Positions 46,347 to 55,435 of a stretch of 64,000 bases of DNA are shown piece after piece; positions within the stretch are counted from its first letter, which is position 1, and each line of letters opens with the position of its first letter. The DNA comes from an uncultured Aeriscardovia sp. (GTDB lineage Bacteria > Actinomycetota > Actinomycetes > Actinomycetales > Bifidobacteriaceae): contig CAIFER010000001.1 of NCBI GenBank assembly GCA_903789525.1, forward strand, positions 434,001 through 498,000. The letters are read 5' to 3'. A program made the translations under genes and the position numbers. The notes under the pieces were generated by a model. The model made no database searches and was not told where the DNA came from. It worked only from the letters and a program-made list of their open reading frames with translations.

Positions 46347-46784
46347 TTAAACAGCTGTTCCGTTCTCATCGAGATACGGATTACGGTAATGCGTGCTCCG
46401 CACAATGAAGAGCGACAGCACACCGATCACGAAGATTGCACTGACAAGGAGGATCGCCCATATCGGCAGATGTGGAATCCACATCACAATGAGGAACGCG
46501 AGCGCTGAAAGAACGATGATGAGCCAGCTGATGAACTTTGCAACGTCTAACCCAGTGTGCTTGCGATGCTCTTGCTCCTCAACCTTCTGCTCTTCGACTT
46601 CTTGAGGAGTGGGGAGGACGTTCTCTTCAACTTTGCCAGGACGCCACTCTCCCGAATTAGTGCGTGCAACGCGATCAGCACGCGCTTCAAACGTGGCTTG
46701 ATCGTTGGCCGACCTCTGCTCGCGCGTTAAATTCTGCGCACTCTTATTACGCGCTTGAGCGCGCCTTTGAGCCCTGTTGGCCAT
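46347..46784 (-). CDS. Small membrane protein, unknown function
   Basis: A 145-residue protein. The first ~40 residues are basic and Gln/Arg-rich (ANRAQRRAQARNK), residues 45-75 acidic, and two hydrophobic segments follow (about 83-103 and 106-127). I do not recognise a family; the layout resembles short actinobacterial membrane proteins of unknown role. Strong ribosome binding site GAGGAGG. It lies between hemW and trmI with its own terminator. Confidence 0.7.
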   Translation of the reverse strand: MANRAQRRAQARNKSAQNLTREQRSANDQATFEARADRVARTNSGEWRPGKVEENVLPTPQEVEEQKVEEQEHRKHTGLDVAKFISWLIIVLSALAFLIVMWIPHLPIWAILLVSAIFVIGVLSLFIVRSTHYRNPYLDENGTAV

Positions 46785-46854
46785 GAAGCCTCCTCATTCA
46801 CAACAAATACTGTTTCACACTTTACTCTCAGACGAGGAAATTCCTACGATATGG

Positions 46855-48318
46855 TCATGCCCGCGTTAATGAATCCAGTACAGTCTCGACGATCGCATCA
46901 TTGAGAAGTCGGCCCCGTAATGTCGGCCGTAACCGCATCTCATCGCTCTCGTTCACTGCATCGTGTGAGACCGGTTCAAGCAAGCTATCTTCTTCCAGCC
47001 GCTGCCAGATACGGGGATCAACGGACTCGTACCCTGCTGCCTGTGCTAGGTGGTCGACATGCCGAACCGAAATTCCCCGTCGTAGACGGAGTCCTAGCAT
47101 GAGCCCTTCTTCGAGAGTACCCTGCTCGTCTACCCACTCGTGGCCAGACCATGGGAGAACACCAGCGTTGAGTTGTCGTGTCCAAACTTTCGGGTGTCGC
47201 GTATCCCACGTACGCAGATGAGCAAAATGCGCATGCGCTCCAGGACCAATACCAGCCCAATCTGCACCCGTCCAATAACCAAGGTTGTGTTGATCCTCGT
47301 GACCTGGATGTGCCCAATTGCTGATTTCATACCACTGGTACCCGGCTTGTTGGAGCAGTTTATCGGCGACTTCGTATTTGGCTGCCTCATCATCGTCACT
47401 GGGAGCAGCGAGTTTTCCAGCCGCCACAAGACGACCCATTTTTGTGGCTGGTGCGAGTGTCAGCGCATAGCAAGAAAGATGGTCCGGATTGAGCCCAATG
47501 GCTGCCTTAAGACTGGTTTCCCAGTCATCCATGCTCTCTCCCGGGGCTCCGTAGATGAGATCCAGTGATGTCTCAAGGCCGCACTGTTTGGCCCAAGAGA
47601 TAGCAGAGACCACATTTTCTTGTCGGTGTGTGCGATCCAGCGTTGCCAGAACATGCGGGACCGCCGACTGCATACCCAGTGAAATGCGCGTAAAACCGCC
47701 CTCTGCGAGCTCACGAATTGAGGAGAGGCTGACTGTATCCGGATTTGCTTCCGTCGTCACCTCCGCATCTGGCGTCAGTCCCCAGAGCGTCCGCACGCAC
47801 GCAAGCATTCGGACGAGATCATGGGACGGAAGAATCGTCGGAGTCCCGCCGCCAAAGTAGACACTTGATGCCGGCTGACAGACGATCCCCGTTCTGACCT
47901 GCCAGGCATGCAGTCGCTGCAGCTCACAGATGACGAGATTCGCGTAATTCTTCTGGCTCGCTCCTTCGCCAAAATCACGAGCCGTGTACGTGTTGAAGTC
48001 ACAGTACCCGCAGCGCCGATAACAAAACGGCACATGAATATAGACCTCAAATCGGTGCTGAGAATGTGGATCAGTAAGGTGAGCGCGTTGCCATGCTGCA
48101 ACTTTCCGACCATCCGCATCGTGCTGCTGATGGAGCTTGGCCACGGCCGCCGGTGAAGCTGTGGGACGAAAACCGCGAGGAACATGCCTCTCATCTTTGA
48201 AGACGCCGACACCAAGACCGAGCGGGTCAGACTCACAGACAGGATCAGGATTGTTTTGCCAGTCTTCCCCGCCGATCGTTGGCATCTGCCAACCTTCAGA
48301 GTTCTCTGCTCCTGCCAT
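46855..48318 (-). CDS. hemW: Radical SAM protein HemW (oxygen-independent coproporphyrinogen oxidase-like)
   Basis: A 487-residue radical SAM enzyme. The cluster motif is CYRRCGYC in VYIHVPFCYRRCGYCDFNTY, followed by SSVYFGGGTPTILP and RISLGMQSAVPHVLATLDR. HemW proteins transfer heme and lack coproporphyrinogen oxidase activity; the role in organisms without heme synthesis is unclear. About 85 residues precede the conserved core. The ATG at 48318 overlaps the lepA TGA by one base (TGATG), with GGAAGG ten bases upstream, so the two are coupled, the order found in many bacteria. Confidence 0.92.
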   Translation of the reverse strand: MAGAENSEGWQMPTIGGEDWQNNPDPVCESDPLGLGVGVFKDERHVPRGFRPTASPAAVAKLHQQHDADGRKVAAWQRAHLTDPHSQHRFEVYIHVPFCYRRCGYCDFNTYTARDFGEGASQKNYANLVICELQRLHAWQVRTGIVCQPASSVYFGGGTPTILPSHDLVRMLACVRTLWGLTPDAEVTTEANPDTVSLSSIRELAEGGFTRISLGMQSAVPHVLATLDRTHRQENVVSAISWAKQCGLETSLDLIYGAPGESMDDWETSLKAAIGLNPDHLSCYALTLAPATKMGRLVAAGKLAAPSDDDEAAKYEVADKLLQQAGYQWYEISNWAHPGHEDQHNLGYWTGADWAGIGPGAHAHFAHLRTWDTRHPKVWTRQLNAGVLPWSGHEWVDEQGTLEEGLMLGLRLRRGISVRHVDHLAQAAGYESVDPRIWQRLEEDSLLEPVSHDAVNESDEMRLRPTLRGRLLNDAIVETVLDSLTRA

Positions 48319-50201
48319 CAGGCTTGAGCCTTCCGGCGGGCCGCACGAATCTTGTCCCGCGTATCGCGATCCTCTGCACCCGTATCCGTTGACAGTGCAG
48401 CAATGAACGCCTCTTGAGGAACTTGAACGTGTCCCAGCAGTTTCATCTTCTTCTTGCCGGCCTTCTGCTTTTCTAGGAGCTTGCGCTTCCGCGTGATATC
48501 GCCGCCATAGCACTTCGCGAGCACATCCTTGCGCATCGGACTAATCGTTTCACGGGCGATAATGCGAGCGCCAATCGCTGCCTGAATGGGGATCTCAAAG
48601 AGCTGGCGTGGGATCAGCTTTTGCAGCCGCTTGGTCATCATGACACCGTACGAGTACGCGCTGTCACGGTGCACAATCGCTGAAAACGCATCGATCTTTT
48701 CGCCGTGAATCAGGATATCCACCTTGACCAGATCAGCCTTTTGCACGCCATCGCGCGTGTAGTTGAGGGTTGCATACCCCTTCGTGTGGCTCTTGAGCTG
48801 ATCGAAGAAGTTGAACACAATCTCCCCGAGCGGAATGCGGTACTCGATGTCGACTCGCTCCGGGGACAAGTATTCCATCGTCTTCATCTGGCCGCGATGC
48901 TTTTGACATAAATCCATGACCTCACCGATGAACTCTTTCGGGGTCACGATATCCGCCAACACCATCGGCTCCTCGACTTCGCGAATCTTCCCGTCTGGGA
49001 ACTGGCTCGGATTGCGTACTTCCACGCTCGTGCCATCTTCCTGCACAACCTTATAGTCCACGTTCGGGGCGGTCGTAATGATATCGAGACCGAACTCACG
49101 CTTGAGACGTTCGACGATGATCTGCATGTGCAGCACGCCGAGGAAGCCGCATCGGAAGCCAAATCCAAGGGCAACGGATGTCTCTGGCTCAAAGGTCAGT
49201 GATGCATCGTTGAGCTGCAGTTTCTCGAGCGCATCGCGCAGATCCGGGAACTGGACGTTATCCATCGGGAAAATACCTGCATACACCATTGGCTCGGGCT
49301 CACTGTAACCCGGCAGCGGCTTTGTGGCGGGATTGCGTTCCGTGGTGATCGTGTCTCCCACCTTGGATTCGCGCACATCCTTGACGCCCGTAATGATGTA
49401 ACCGACTTCACCAGCACCCAGTGACGTGCACGGAGTCATGTTCGGACTGATCACGCCAAGTTCAATAGGATCGTGTGCCGAGCCGAGCCCCATCTGACGG
49501 ACGCGCTCGCGAGAACGAATCTCGCCATCCACCATGCGGATATACGTGACGATTCCGCGGTACGAGTCGTACACAGAATCAAAGATCAGTGCCCGTGCTG
49601 GAGCTTTCGGATCACCGTGCGGAGCAGGAATCTTGGCGACGATTGTGTCCAGCAAATGTGCGATTCCCTCGCCTGTCTTCCCTGAGACACGCAGAATATC
49701 GGATTCGTCGCACCCAATTAAATCTGCCAGCTCTTTGCCGTACTTATCGGGGTCTGCGGACGGAAGATCAATCTTGTTAAGGACAGGGATGATCGTCAAA
49801 TTGTCATCCAAAGCCATGTACAAGTTCGAAAGAGTCTGCGCCTCAATACCCTGTGTGGCGTCAACGAGCAGGACAGCGCCTTCGCACGCGGCCAGAGAGC
49901 GAGAGACCTCGTACGTGAAATCAACGTGACCTGGCGTATCAATCATGCCGAGCGTGTATTCCGTCCCATTAACTTTCCATGGAACGCGGACTGCCTGCGA
50001 CTTAATCGTGATTCCGCGCTCACGTTCGATCGCCATGCGGTCCAAATACTGGTTTCGCATTTCATGGGGAGCAACTACGCCTGAAAGCTGCAGAATACGA
50101 TCAGCGACCGTCGACTTGCCGTGATCAATGTGCGCGATAATGCAAAAGTTTCGAATCAGCGATTGGGGGGTCCGACCCGGTTGATTGACTTCAGTGACCA
50201 T
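48318..50201 (-). CDS. lepA: Elongation factor 4 (LepA) GTPase
   Basis: A 627-residue GTPase. G1 is AHIDHGKST, then [11 protein letters not shown]-type G3 ([14 protein letters not shown]) and G4 LNKIDLP; the LepA-specific C-terminal domain ends ATNYTR-like [11 protein letters not shown] through [26 protein letters not shown]. It back-translocates or remodels stalled ribosomes. The ATG at 50201 has GGGAGG four to five bases upstream; an in-frame start at 50225 is less likely. hemW overlaps its stop and rpsT is divergent, a common arrangement in actinobacteria. Confidence 0.97.
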   Translation of the reverse strand: MVTEVNQPGRTPQSLIRNFCIIAHIDHGKSTVADRILQLSGVVAPHEMRNQYLDRMAIERERGITIKSQAVRVPWKVNGTEYTLGMIDTPGHVDFTYEVSRSLAACEGAVLLVDATQGIEAQTLSNLYMALDDNLTIIPVLNKIDLPSADPDKYGKELADLIGCDESDILRVSGKTGEGIAHLLDTIVAKIPAPHGDPKAPARALIFDSVYDSYRGIVTYIRMVDGEIRSRERVRQMGLGSAHDPIELGVISPNMTPCTSLGAGEVGYIITGVKDVRESKVGDTITTERNPATKPLPGYSEPEPMVYAGIFPMDNVQFPDLRDALEKLQLNDASLTFEPETSVALGFGFRCGFLGVLHMQIIVERLKREFGLDIITTAPNVDYKVVQEDGTSVEVRNPSQFPDGKIREVEEPMVLADIVTPKEFIGEVMDLCQKHRGQMKTMEYLSPERVDIEYRIPLGEIVFNFFDQLKSHTKGYATLNYTRDGVQKADLVKVDILIHGEKIDAFSAIVHRDSAYSYGVMMTKRLQKLIPRQLFEIPIQAAIGARIIARETISPMRKDVLAKCYGGDITRKRKLLEKQKAGKKKMKLLGHVQVPQEAFIAALSTDTGAEDRDTRDKIRAARRKAQA

Positions 50202-50327
50202 TTTTCCTCCCGGCTTTGCTGACAACTCTTTTATTGTAGAGGACGGTCAACTCTCCTATTGGGCAGGTACGTGTGTATTATTGAACCTTGTATTTGTAGA
50301 GTCTGCACGTCGTTTGGAGTACATCAT

Positions 50328-50588
50328 ATGGCAAACACCAAGCAGCAAAAGAAGCGCGTCATCACTAATGAGAAGGCGCATCAGCGTAATATGGCTGTCA
50401 AGAGCGAACTGAAGACCGATATCCGCAAGGTTCGCGAGGCGATCGAGAAGAAGGATAAGGCAGCTGCACAGGCTGCATATGCTCTTGCTTCCCAGAAGCT
50501 CGATAAGGCTGCTGGCAAGGGCGTCATCCACAAGAATCAGGCTGCTGATCGCAAGTCTGCTCTGGCTTTGGCGATTAACCAGCTCTGA
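50328..50588 (+). CDS. rpsT: 30S ribosomal protein S20
   Basis: An 86-residue basic protein that begins [20 protein letters not shown] and contains [19 protein letters not shown] and [16 protein letters not shown], diagnostic of S20. It binds 16S rRNA early in assembly. Ribosome binding site TTGGAG. Codon bias is strong. It is a single-gene unit, divergent from lepA by 126 bases, ended by a textbook terminator. Confidence 0.98.
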   Translation: MANTKQQKKRVITNEKAHQRNMAVKSELKTDIRKVREAIEKKDKAAAQAAYALASQKLDKAAGKGVIHKNQAADRKSALALAINQL

Positions 50589-50608
50589 TTGAGCTTTTAA
50601 TGAATATA

Positions 50609-50638
50609 AAGCCCTCCCCTTTCTGGGAGGGCTTTTTT
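50609..50638 (+). terminator. Rho-independent terminator after rpsT
   Basis: AAGCCCTCCC pairs perfectly with GGGAGGGCTT around a five-base loop and runs into TTTTTT. Confidence 0.95.
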
Positions 50639-50752
50639 ATTCCCTTGAGAACAGATTTTTGCTCAAGAATGCGCTCAAGAAAAGAATGAAGGCAGACACA
50701 AAGGGGGATCAAGCAGAAACCCGACCCCCCCCTCAATCGTCGCAGAGAGATT

Positions 50753-51709
50753 TCACTTGAGATTCGTGGTGAAGAAATCCTCAAGTTTGTCAAACGGAAT
50801 GAATTTCCGATTGTCATAGAGGTCAATATGTTCAGCGCCTTTGACGATGTACTTCTCCTTCGGGTCGTTCGCAAGACCATATGCTCGTTCAGAGAAAGCG
50901 CGCGAATGGGCAATATCGCCAAAGACGAAGAGAATCGGACGCGGTGAAATCTCGTCAATGTGGGCAAGCGCATCAACTTGCAGCATGGAGAGTTGACTCG
51001 TTGTGGTGAAGTTACCGCGCGCGTTAGCGTGGAATCCGCGCGGGACTGCATAGAACCGGTTCCACTCGTTGGTGATAGGGTCGGTCTTCGGCAACGCGTC
51101 GACGGACGGATACGGCTTGTCCGGGAAGGACGGCTTATACTCTGGCTGACCGTTGGCATAATCTTCCCAGCGACGACGGCCGAGCTCGTCCTTCATCTCA
51201 TCCAGCTGTTTCTTGTCAAGCTTCATCATGCCGCGGATATCCGTGATGTCATACAGGGAAGCCGTTGCAATCGCCTTGATACGCGTGTCAACGCTGGCAG
51301 CCATGAGCGAGAAACCAGCAGAGCCACAAATGCCAATCACACCGATCCGCTCGCGGTCAACGAAGGGCACTTGAATGCCCAGATAGTCCACAGCAGCGGA
51401 GAAGCTCTCCGCGAAGAGCTCTGGCGAGGAGACGTGACGCGGAAATCCATCTGACTCGCCCATGAAGGCTTGGTCAAAGGTCATCGAAACAAATCCACGC
51501 TTGGCCATCTCACCCGCGTACACGCACGGACCCTGTTCCTTTGTGCCACCATATGGCGCGCCGATGATGAGCGCAGGATACGAGCCGCGGAGATCAATGT
51601 CCTTGGAATAATAGAGATCACCGGCAAGCTTGATGCCAAATCGGTTGGTGAAACTGACATGATCACGCTGAACGTTCTGATCCAGATCTTCAATGTATCC
51701 GTACGCCAT
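50753..51709 (-). CDS. Alpha/beta hydrolase with probable Cys nucleophile
   Basis: A 318-residue alpha/beta-hydrolase. The nucleophile elbow is IGVIGICGSAGFS, with Cys where Ser is usual, as in dienelactone-hydrolase-like proteins; the late Asp/His are likely in FVFGDIAHSRAF and GAEHIDLYD. PALIIGAPYGGTKEQ carries the oxyanion region. The substrate is unknown. GAGGAG precedes the ATG. It is divergent from a LysR regulator across 226 bases, the classic LysR-target arrangement, so that regulator probably controls it. Confidence 0.82.
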   Translation of the reverse strand: MAYGYIEDLDQNVQRDHVSFTNRFGIKLAGDLYYSKDIDLRGSYPALIIGAPYGGTKEQGPCVYAGEMAKRGFVSMTFDQAFMGESDGFPRHVSSPELFAESFSAAVDYLGIQVPFVDRERIGVIGICGSAGFSLMAASVDTRIKAIATASLYDITDIRGMMKLDKKQLDEMKDELGRRRWEDYANGQPEYKPSFPDKPYPSVDALPKTDPITNEWNRFYAVPRGFHANARGNFTTTSQLSMLQVDALAHIDEISPRPILFVFGDIAHSRAFSERAYGLANDPKEKYIVKGAEHIDLYDNRKFIPFDKLEDFFTTNLK

Positions 51710-51880
51710 CAGTAATTCTCCTCTGTGTTATTGATCGATTGTTTGTGATGAATGAAACGATCAGACGTCTTTTCGATCATCGTCGGGAGGAACGCGGCGA
51801 TCGAACTGTATCTTCGTTTCTTTTTGTCCTGTTACGAAATACTGTATGGAAGCGATCAGGTAATGTAAAATACTTATTAT

Positions 51881-51896
51881 TTATCACATTCGATAA
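51881..51896. promoter_or_regulatory. Palindrome in the hydrolase/LysR intergenic region
   Basis: TTATCACATTCGATAA has five-base inverted arms (TTATC/GATAA) around six bases, 40 bases upstream of the LysR start. It could be the LysR operator, although the spacing differs from the usual T-N11-A form. Confidence 0.35.
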
Positions 51897-51935
51897 GAAA
51901 AAGTAATAGAAACTCTGTGTTTTAAGGAGGGTGCC

Positions 51936-52847
51936 ATGGAGCTTCGAGTCCTCCGCTACTTCCTTGCGACAGCACAACATGAGAACATGACGAAAGCAGC
52001 AGATGAACTCCATGTTTCTCAGCCCGCTCTTTCTCAACAAATAGCAGAACTCGAACGAGAACTTGGAGTCAAACTTTTTCGGCGTGACCACCGTCGAATT
52101 TTCCTCACTGACCAAGGTCAATATCTTCAATCGCGAGCGCAAGAGATTATTGATCTTGCAGACCAGACTGCGGCCAACATCGGCTCAGGTCAAGAGGTCA
52201 GTGGCACTCTTTCCATCGGTGCCGGCGAAAGCACAGCGATGCGGATGGTCATGTCCGCCGTCGGAAAAATCATGCGTGAAAACCCGAGAATTCACCTGCA
52301 CCTGATCAGCGGTGACGGTTCAGAAATGGAATCCTCACTGAAAAAGGGTGTCATCGATTTTGCAGTGCTCATGGGTTCAAGACCTCTGCAGGATTACCAT
52401 CATTTGCAACTTCCTGAGAGCGATCGGTGGGGACTTGTCATGCGCAAAAATGATCCGCTCGCTGCCGCAAAAACGATCTCACCGACTGATTTGATTGGAC
52501 AGCCACTCCTCGTCTCGGAACAGTCACTCGAAGAAAATCGCCTCGAAAAGTGGTGGGGTGATCTTGACGAGAAAATGAATATTATTGGCACCTATTCCTT
52601 GGTCTACAACGCGCAATTACTTGTCAGCCAGGGATGGGCCTCTATGATCACCTTTGATCATCTTGTGGGTGGTCCCGCTGGACACGATCTCACCTTCCGT
52701 CCACTCTCCCCTACACTCCGCGAGACCACAACGATCATCTGGAAAAAGAATGTCGAACAGTCAATGGCCGCTCGCACCTTTCTTCGGGCCCTGATGCAGG
52801 AACGCGAGAAATCTCAGAATTCAAAAGATGTGAGTGATGATCGCTGA
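51936..52847 (+). CDS. LysR family transcriptional regulator
   Basis: A 303-residue LysR protein: N-terminal helix-turn-helix (MTKAADELHVSQPALSQQIAELERELGVKLF, residues ~18-48) and a CysB/CynR-like effector-binding domain from ~90 on. AAGGAGG gives a strong ribosome binding site for ATG 51936. It faces the hydrolase gene and is probably its regulator and autoregulator. The effector is unknown. The ribokinase-like gene is convergent with it. Confidence 0.92.
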   Translation: MELRVLRYFLATAQHENMTKAADELHVSQPALSQQIAELERELGVKLFRRDHRRIFLTDQGQYLQSRAQEIIDLADQTAANIGSGQEVSGTLSIGAGESTAMRMVMSAVGKIMRENPRIHLHLISGDGSEMESSLKKGVIDFAVLMGSRPLQDYHHLQLPESDRWGLVMRKNDPLAAAKTISPTDLIGQPLLVSEQSLEENRLEKWWGDLDEKMNIIGTYSLVYNAQLLVSQGWASMITFDHLVGGPAGHDLTFRPLSPTLRETTTIIWKKNVEQSMAARTFLRALMQEREKSQNSKDVSDDR

Positions 52848-52862
52848 CTTCTGCGTACATCA

Positions 52863-53846
52863 TCACACAAACAGTGCCTGAATCTGCGAGGTCGTACCGT
52901 ACGACGCTTGGGCACCGTGACCGGTCGCCGCATACGCAGAAACGTAGGACGCAAGGCGTGCCGATTCGACGAGCGTCAGATGAGAAGCAAGCCCCGCAAG
53001 GATTGTTCCCATGTAGGCATCGCCGCATCCTGTTGTATCCACAGCATCGACAGAAACAGGCCGGATACTCACGATCGGTTCTTCAGATGTGCGGTCAAGA
53101 ACGATTGAACCGTGAGCGCCGAGGGTCACGATCGCCTCATCGAAACCGAAGTGATGAAACTTCTCTTGGAGACGACCCCAGTCAAGAGCATGCCAATCGT
53201 CATCTTCTGGTTCATCTATCCCCAGCAGTTGTGCCGTCTCGTGCTCATTGACGAGCAAGATATCAGAGTTTTTGATGAGCTCGGGCGGAAGTGTTGCAGA
53301 GAAGGGAGAATCATTGAGCAACACCCTCGTGCCAGCGGCATGGGCGATCCGTGCCGCCGCAGTCACCGCCTCTATCGGACTTTCGAGGCACAGCCCCAGT
53401 GCACTCGCTTGCTCGATCACCCTCTTGTGCGCAGCCACATAGTCAGGAGATACGGTAGCGTTTGATCCCGGCGAATAGACAATCGTGTTCTCTCCGTGCG
53501 CATCGACGGTAATGACAGTCGTGCCACTGGGACCATTCGTCTTCAAGACGGCACTGGTATCCACGCCAGCAGACTGCAATTTGTCGAGTAAAAAGTGCGC
53601 GTTGGAGTCTGATCCGACGGCACCGAGCATCTGGACTCTAGCACCAAGAAGCGCCGCAGCAGCCGCTTGATTCCCTGACTTGCCACCCGGAAGGATCGTG
53701 AGTGGACCTCCCGTGACAGTCTCTCCTGGACCCGGAAGCCGCGGAGTCGTGACAGTGTAATCCGCGTTCATTGATCCAAGAACAGCGACTGTGCCATGAC
53801 TGTGGGCAATCGTATCCAGTTTGTGCAGTGTCTCATTGAGTGCCAT
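52863..53846 (-). CDS. rbsK: Ribokinase-like PfkB family sugar kinase
   Basis: A 327-residue PfkB carbohydrate kinase. The N-terminal block VAVLGSMNADYTVTTPRLPGPGETV and GGKSGNQAAAAALLGARV match ribokinase; the catalytic signature is VDTTGCGDAYMGTIL with the base Asp intact. It probably phosphorylates ribose (or a related sugar or nucleoside). No transporter or ribose operon lies beside it. ATG 53846, with AGAGGT seven bases upstream, is preferred over the GTG nine bases earlier. Confidence 0.87.
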   Translation of the reverse strand: MALNETLHKLDTIAHSHGTVAVLGSMNADYTVTTPRLPGPGETVTGGPLTILPGGKSGNQAAAAALLGARVQMLGAVGSDSNAHFLLDKLQSAGVDTSAVLKTNGPSGTTVITVDAHGENTIVYSPGSNATVSPDYVAAHKRVIEQASALGLCLESPIEAVTAAARIAHAAGTRVLLNDSPFSATLPPELIKNSDILLVNEHETAQLLGIDEPEDDDWHALDWGRLQEKFHHFGFDEAIVTLGAHGSIVLDRTSEEPIVSIRPVSVDAVDTTGCGDAYMGTILAGLASHLTLVESARLASYVSAYAATGHGAQASYGTTSQIQALFV

Positions 53847-53895
53847 GTCATTCACCTCTCTGTGAACAATCGTGCCAGAGGCGCTCGAATTGAGT

Positions 53896-54540
53896 TCACA
53901 CGAGGTCCGTCAGAATTGTGATCTGACGCAGATGATGACGGATTTCTCCCTTTTGCTCGAGGTCCGTTAGCTTCCGTGAAAGTGTTTCAGGCGTCGTTCC
54001 AAGGAATGATGCGAGATCTTTCATCTTGAGGGGAATCTCGAGGACTGACTTACCTTGCTCAAGTCGAAGACGATTGAGATAGGAGATGAGACGTTCTCCG
54101 ATATCTGGCACACTCATCAGCTGCGTTTGCCAGTGCAGAAGACTAATCGTGCGTGCTTGGTCTTGCAATAAACGGAAGGAAACCTCGGGATTGTGCTGAA
54201 GGACAGTCCTGAAATCTGCTCCAGATAAAAGACATACCTCACCTGCAGTTGTCATCTGGACATAAACATTTTTATTCTCGATGCCGAGAAGCCAACCTTC
54301 GCCAACATGATCTCCCGCCGATAAGATGCGCTGAACAATCTCGTTCCCATTTGCGTCCAGCTGGTAGACACGAGCGCGACCGCTCTTGACGATTACGAGG
54401 TTCGTTCCGCGAAAGGGGCTCGCGACAATCGTCCCTGCGCCGACCTTCCGCCTGTTTACCTGATTCTCAAGCTGCCGCTGCTGGGTGAGAGTCAGAGTAC
54501 GAAATAGCGGGACAAGTCGAACGCAGAGATCTTCAGTCAT
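53896..54540 (-). CDS. FLP-type Crp/Fnr family redox regulator
   Basis: A 214-residue Crp/Fnr regulator: cyclic-nucleotide-binding-like fold (residues ~8-130) and a C-terminal helix-turn-helix (MKDLASFLGTTPETLSRKLTDLEQKGEI). Two cysteines fall at residues 6 and 103, which closely match the pair described for the Lactobacillus casei FLP protein that switch between dithiol and disulfide. There is no four-cysteine iron-sulfur set of true FNR. The ATG at 54540 overlaps the Dps-like gene stop by eight bases; upstream ATGs (54567, 54573) are in frame inside that gene's acidic tail. It is the last gene of a four-gene cassette that contains two FNR-type boxes. Confidence 0.85.
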   Translation of the reverse strand: MTEDLCVRLVPLFRTLTLTQQRQLENQVNRRKVGAGTIVASPFRGTNLVIVKSGRARVYQLDANGNEIVQRILSAGDHVGEGWLLGIENKNVYVQMTTAGEVCLLSGADFRTVLQHNPEVSFRLLQDQARTISLLHWQTQLMSVPDIGERLISYLNRLRLEQGKSVLEIPLKMKDLASFLGTTPETLSRKLTDLEQKGEIRHHLRQITILTDLV

Positions 54541-55114
54541 TGTCGTCTTCGTCGTCATCGTCGTCATCCTCATCCTCTTCAGAATACAGACCCTCCTTCA
54601 AGCAGTGGTTGAGAAAGCGCTGTGCCAGGGCGATCTGTTCGTGTGTCCACGCGAGAAGGTGAGCAAGAAGATCTTCCAACTCTGGCCACTCTTCCTTCTG
54701 TGCGAGCTTTACAGCCTTCGTAATGAAGAGATTCTGAGTGTCAAAATCCTTGACCAGATCGAACAGCTGCTCTTGGCCAGGCCGATACTTATCAGCTCCG
54801 TTCTCTTCGAGCATTGTGTACTCGGCGATCTGGCCAGTTGTTGTCGGAATAGATTCTCCCTGACTCACAAGGAGACGGTCAAGCTGATTGAGAAAGTCCT
54901 CTTCCGCCCGTATCCACTGCTTTGCCTTCTGATCCAAGAACAGTGCAGCTGTTCCTGTGGCAAAGAGGGAGGCTTGATGGATTTTGAGTGAGTGAAGGAA
55001 GAGATTGGCGATAATATGCCCGGTCATTGCTCCCGCTGTGGGCGTGTGATGATCAATATCACTTTGTTTCAGTTCGGCTTGATAGCGATCCTCCGCAGTT
55101 TGGTCAGTGCTCAT
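54533..55114 (-). CDS. Dps/ferritin-like protein with acidic tail
   Basis: A 193-residue helical protein resembling the Dps-like ferritin-fold proteins of lactobacilli (DIDHHTPTAGAMTGHIIANL near residue 20, AEYTMLEENGADKY, DFDTQNLFITKAVKLAQ). Such proteins bind iron or DNA and protect from oxidative damage; ferroxidase ligands cannot be assigned by eye. The last ~15 residues are almost all Asp/Glu, encoded by a GAY/GAR repeat. ATG at 55114 overlaps the chaperone gene stop by one base; AAGGA lies upstream. It belongs to the metal cassette. Confidence 0.75.
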   Translation of the reverse strand: MSTDQTAEDRYQAELKQSDIDHHTPTAGAMTGHIIANLFLHSLKIHQASLFATGTAALFLDQKAKQWIRAEEDFLNQLDRLLVSQGESIPTTTGQIAEYTMLEENGADKYRPGQEQLFDLVKDFDTQNLFITKAVKLAQKEEWPELEDLLAHLLAWTHEQIALAQRFLNHCLKEGLYSEEDEDDDDDDEDDND

Positions 55115-55341
55115 CAGATTTCCTTCTCCCGTGTTCCTTCGACTTGATAGCCCATCTTTTCAATGTTGCTGCGGATCTCTTCGACTGTTCCACCACCTTG
55201 TGCGAGTGTGAACTTCACTTTCCCGGAGTTAAACAAAACGCGAATATCGCCAGTACCGTTGACGGCTTCCACGCTCTTCTTGATCTTTGTCAAGCAGGAT
55301 GGGCAGGTCAGCCCTCCGAGTGTCAAAACAACTTTCTTCAT
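55114..55341 (-). CDS. Heavy-metal-associated (CopZ-like) chaperone
   Basis: A 75-residue HMA-domain protein with the metal-binding motif GLTCPSC (Cys at residues 13 and 16) near the N-terminus and the beta-alpha fold typical of CopZ. It likely hands Cu(I), Zn(II) or a similar ion to the P-type ATPase encoded upstream, which lacks its own HMA domain. ATG 55341 is preceded by AAGGAG. An FNR-type palindrome lies about 81 bases upstream, overlapping the ATPase stop, suggesting an internal promoter. Confidence 0.88.
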   Translation of the reverse strand: MKKVVLTLGGLTCPSCLTKIKKSVEAVNGTGDIRVLFNSGKVKFTLAQGGGTVEEIRSNIEKMGYQVEGTREKEI

Positions 55342-55421
55342 ATCAACTACTCCTTGCATCTTTCTGCATCTCTTCCAAGAGATAACGATCCTCACCTTAC
55401 GGGATGCTCGACAAGCAAGAA

Positions 55422-55435
55422 TTGATGGAGATCAA
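55422..55435. promoter_or_regulatory. FNR-type box upstream of the chaperone gene
   Basis: TTGAT-GGAG-ATCAA is a perfect FNR-family palindrome. It spans the ATPase stop codon and lies about 81 bases before the CopZ-like gene start. Confidence 0.75.
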
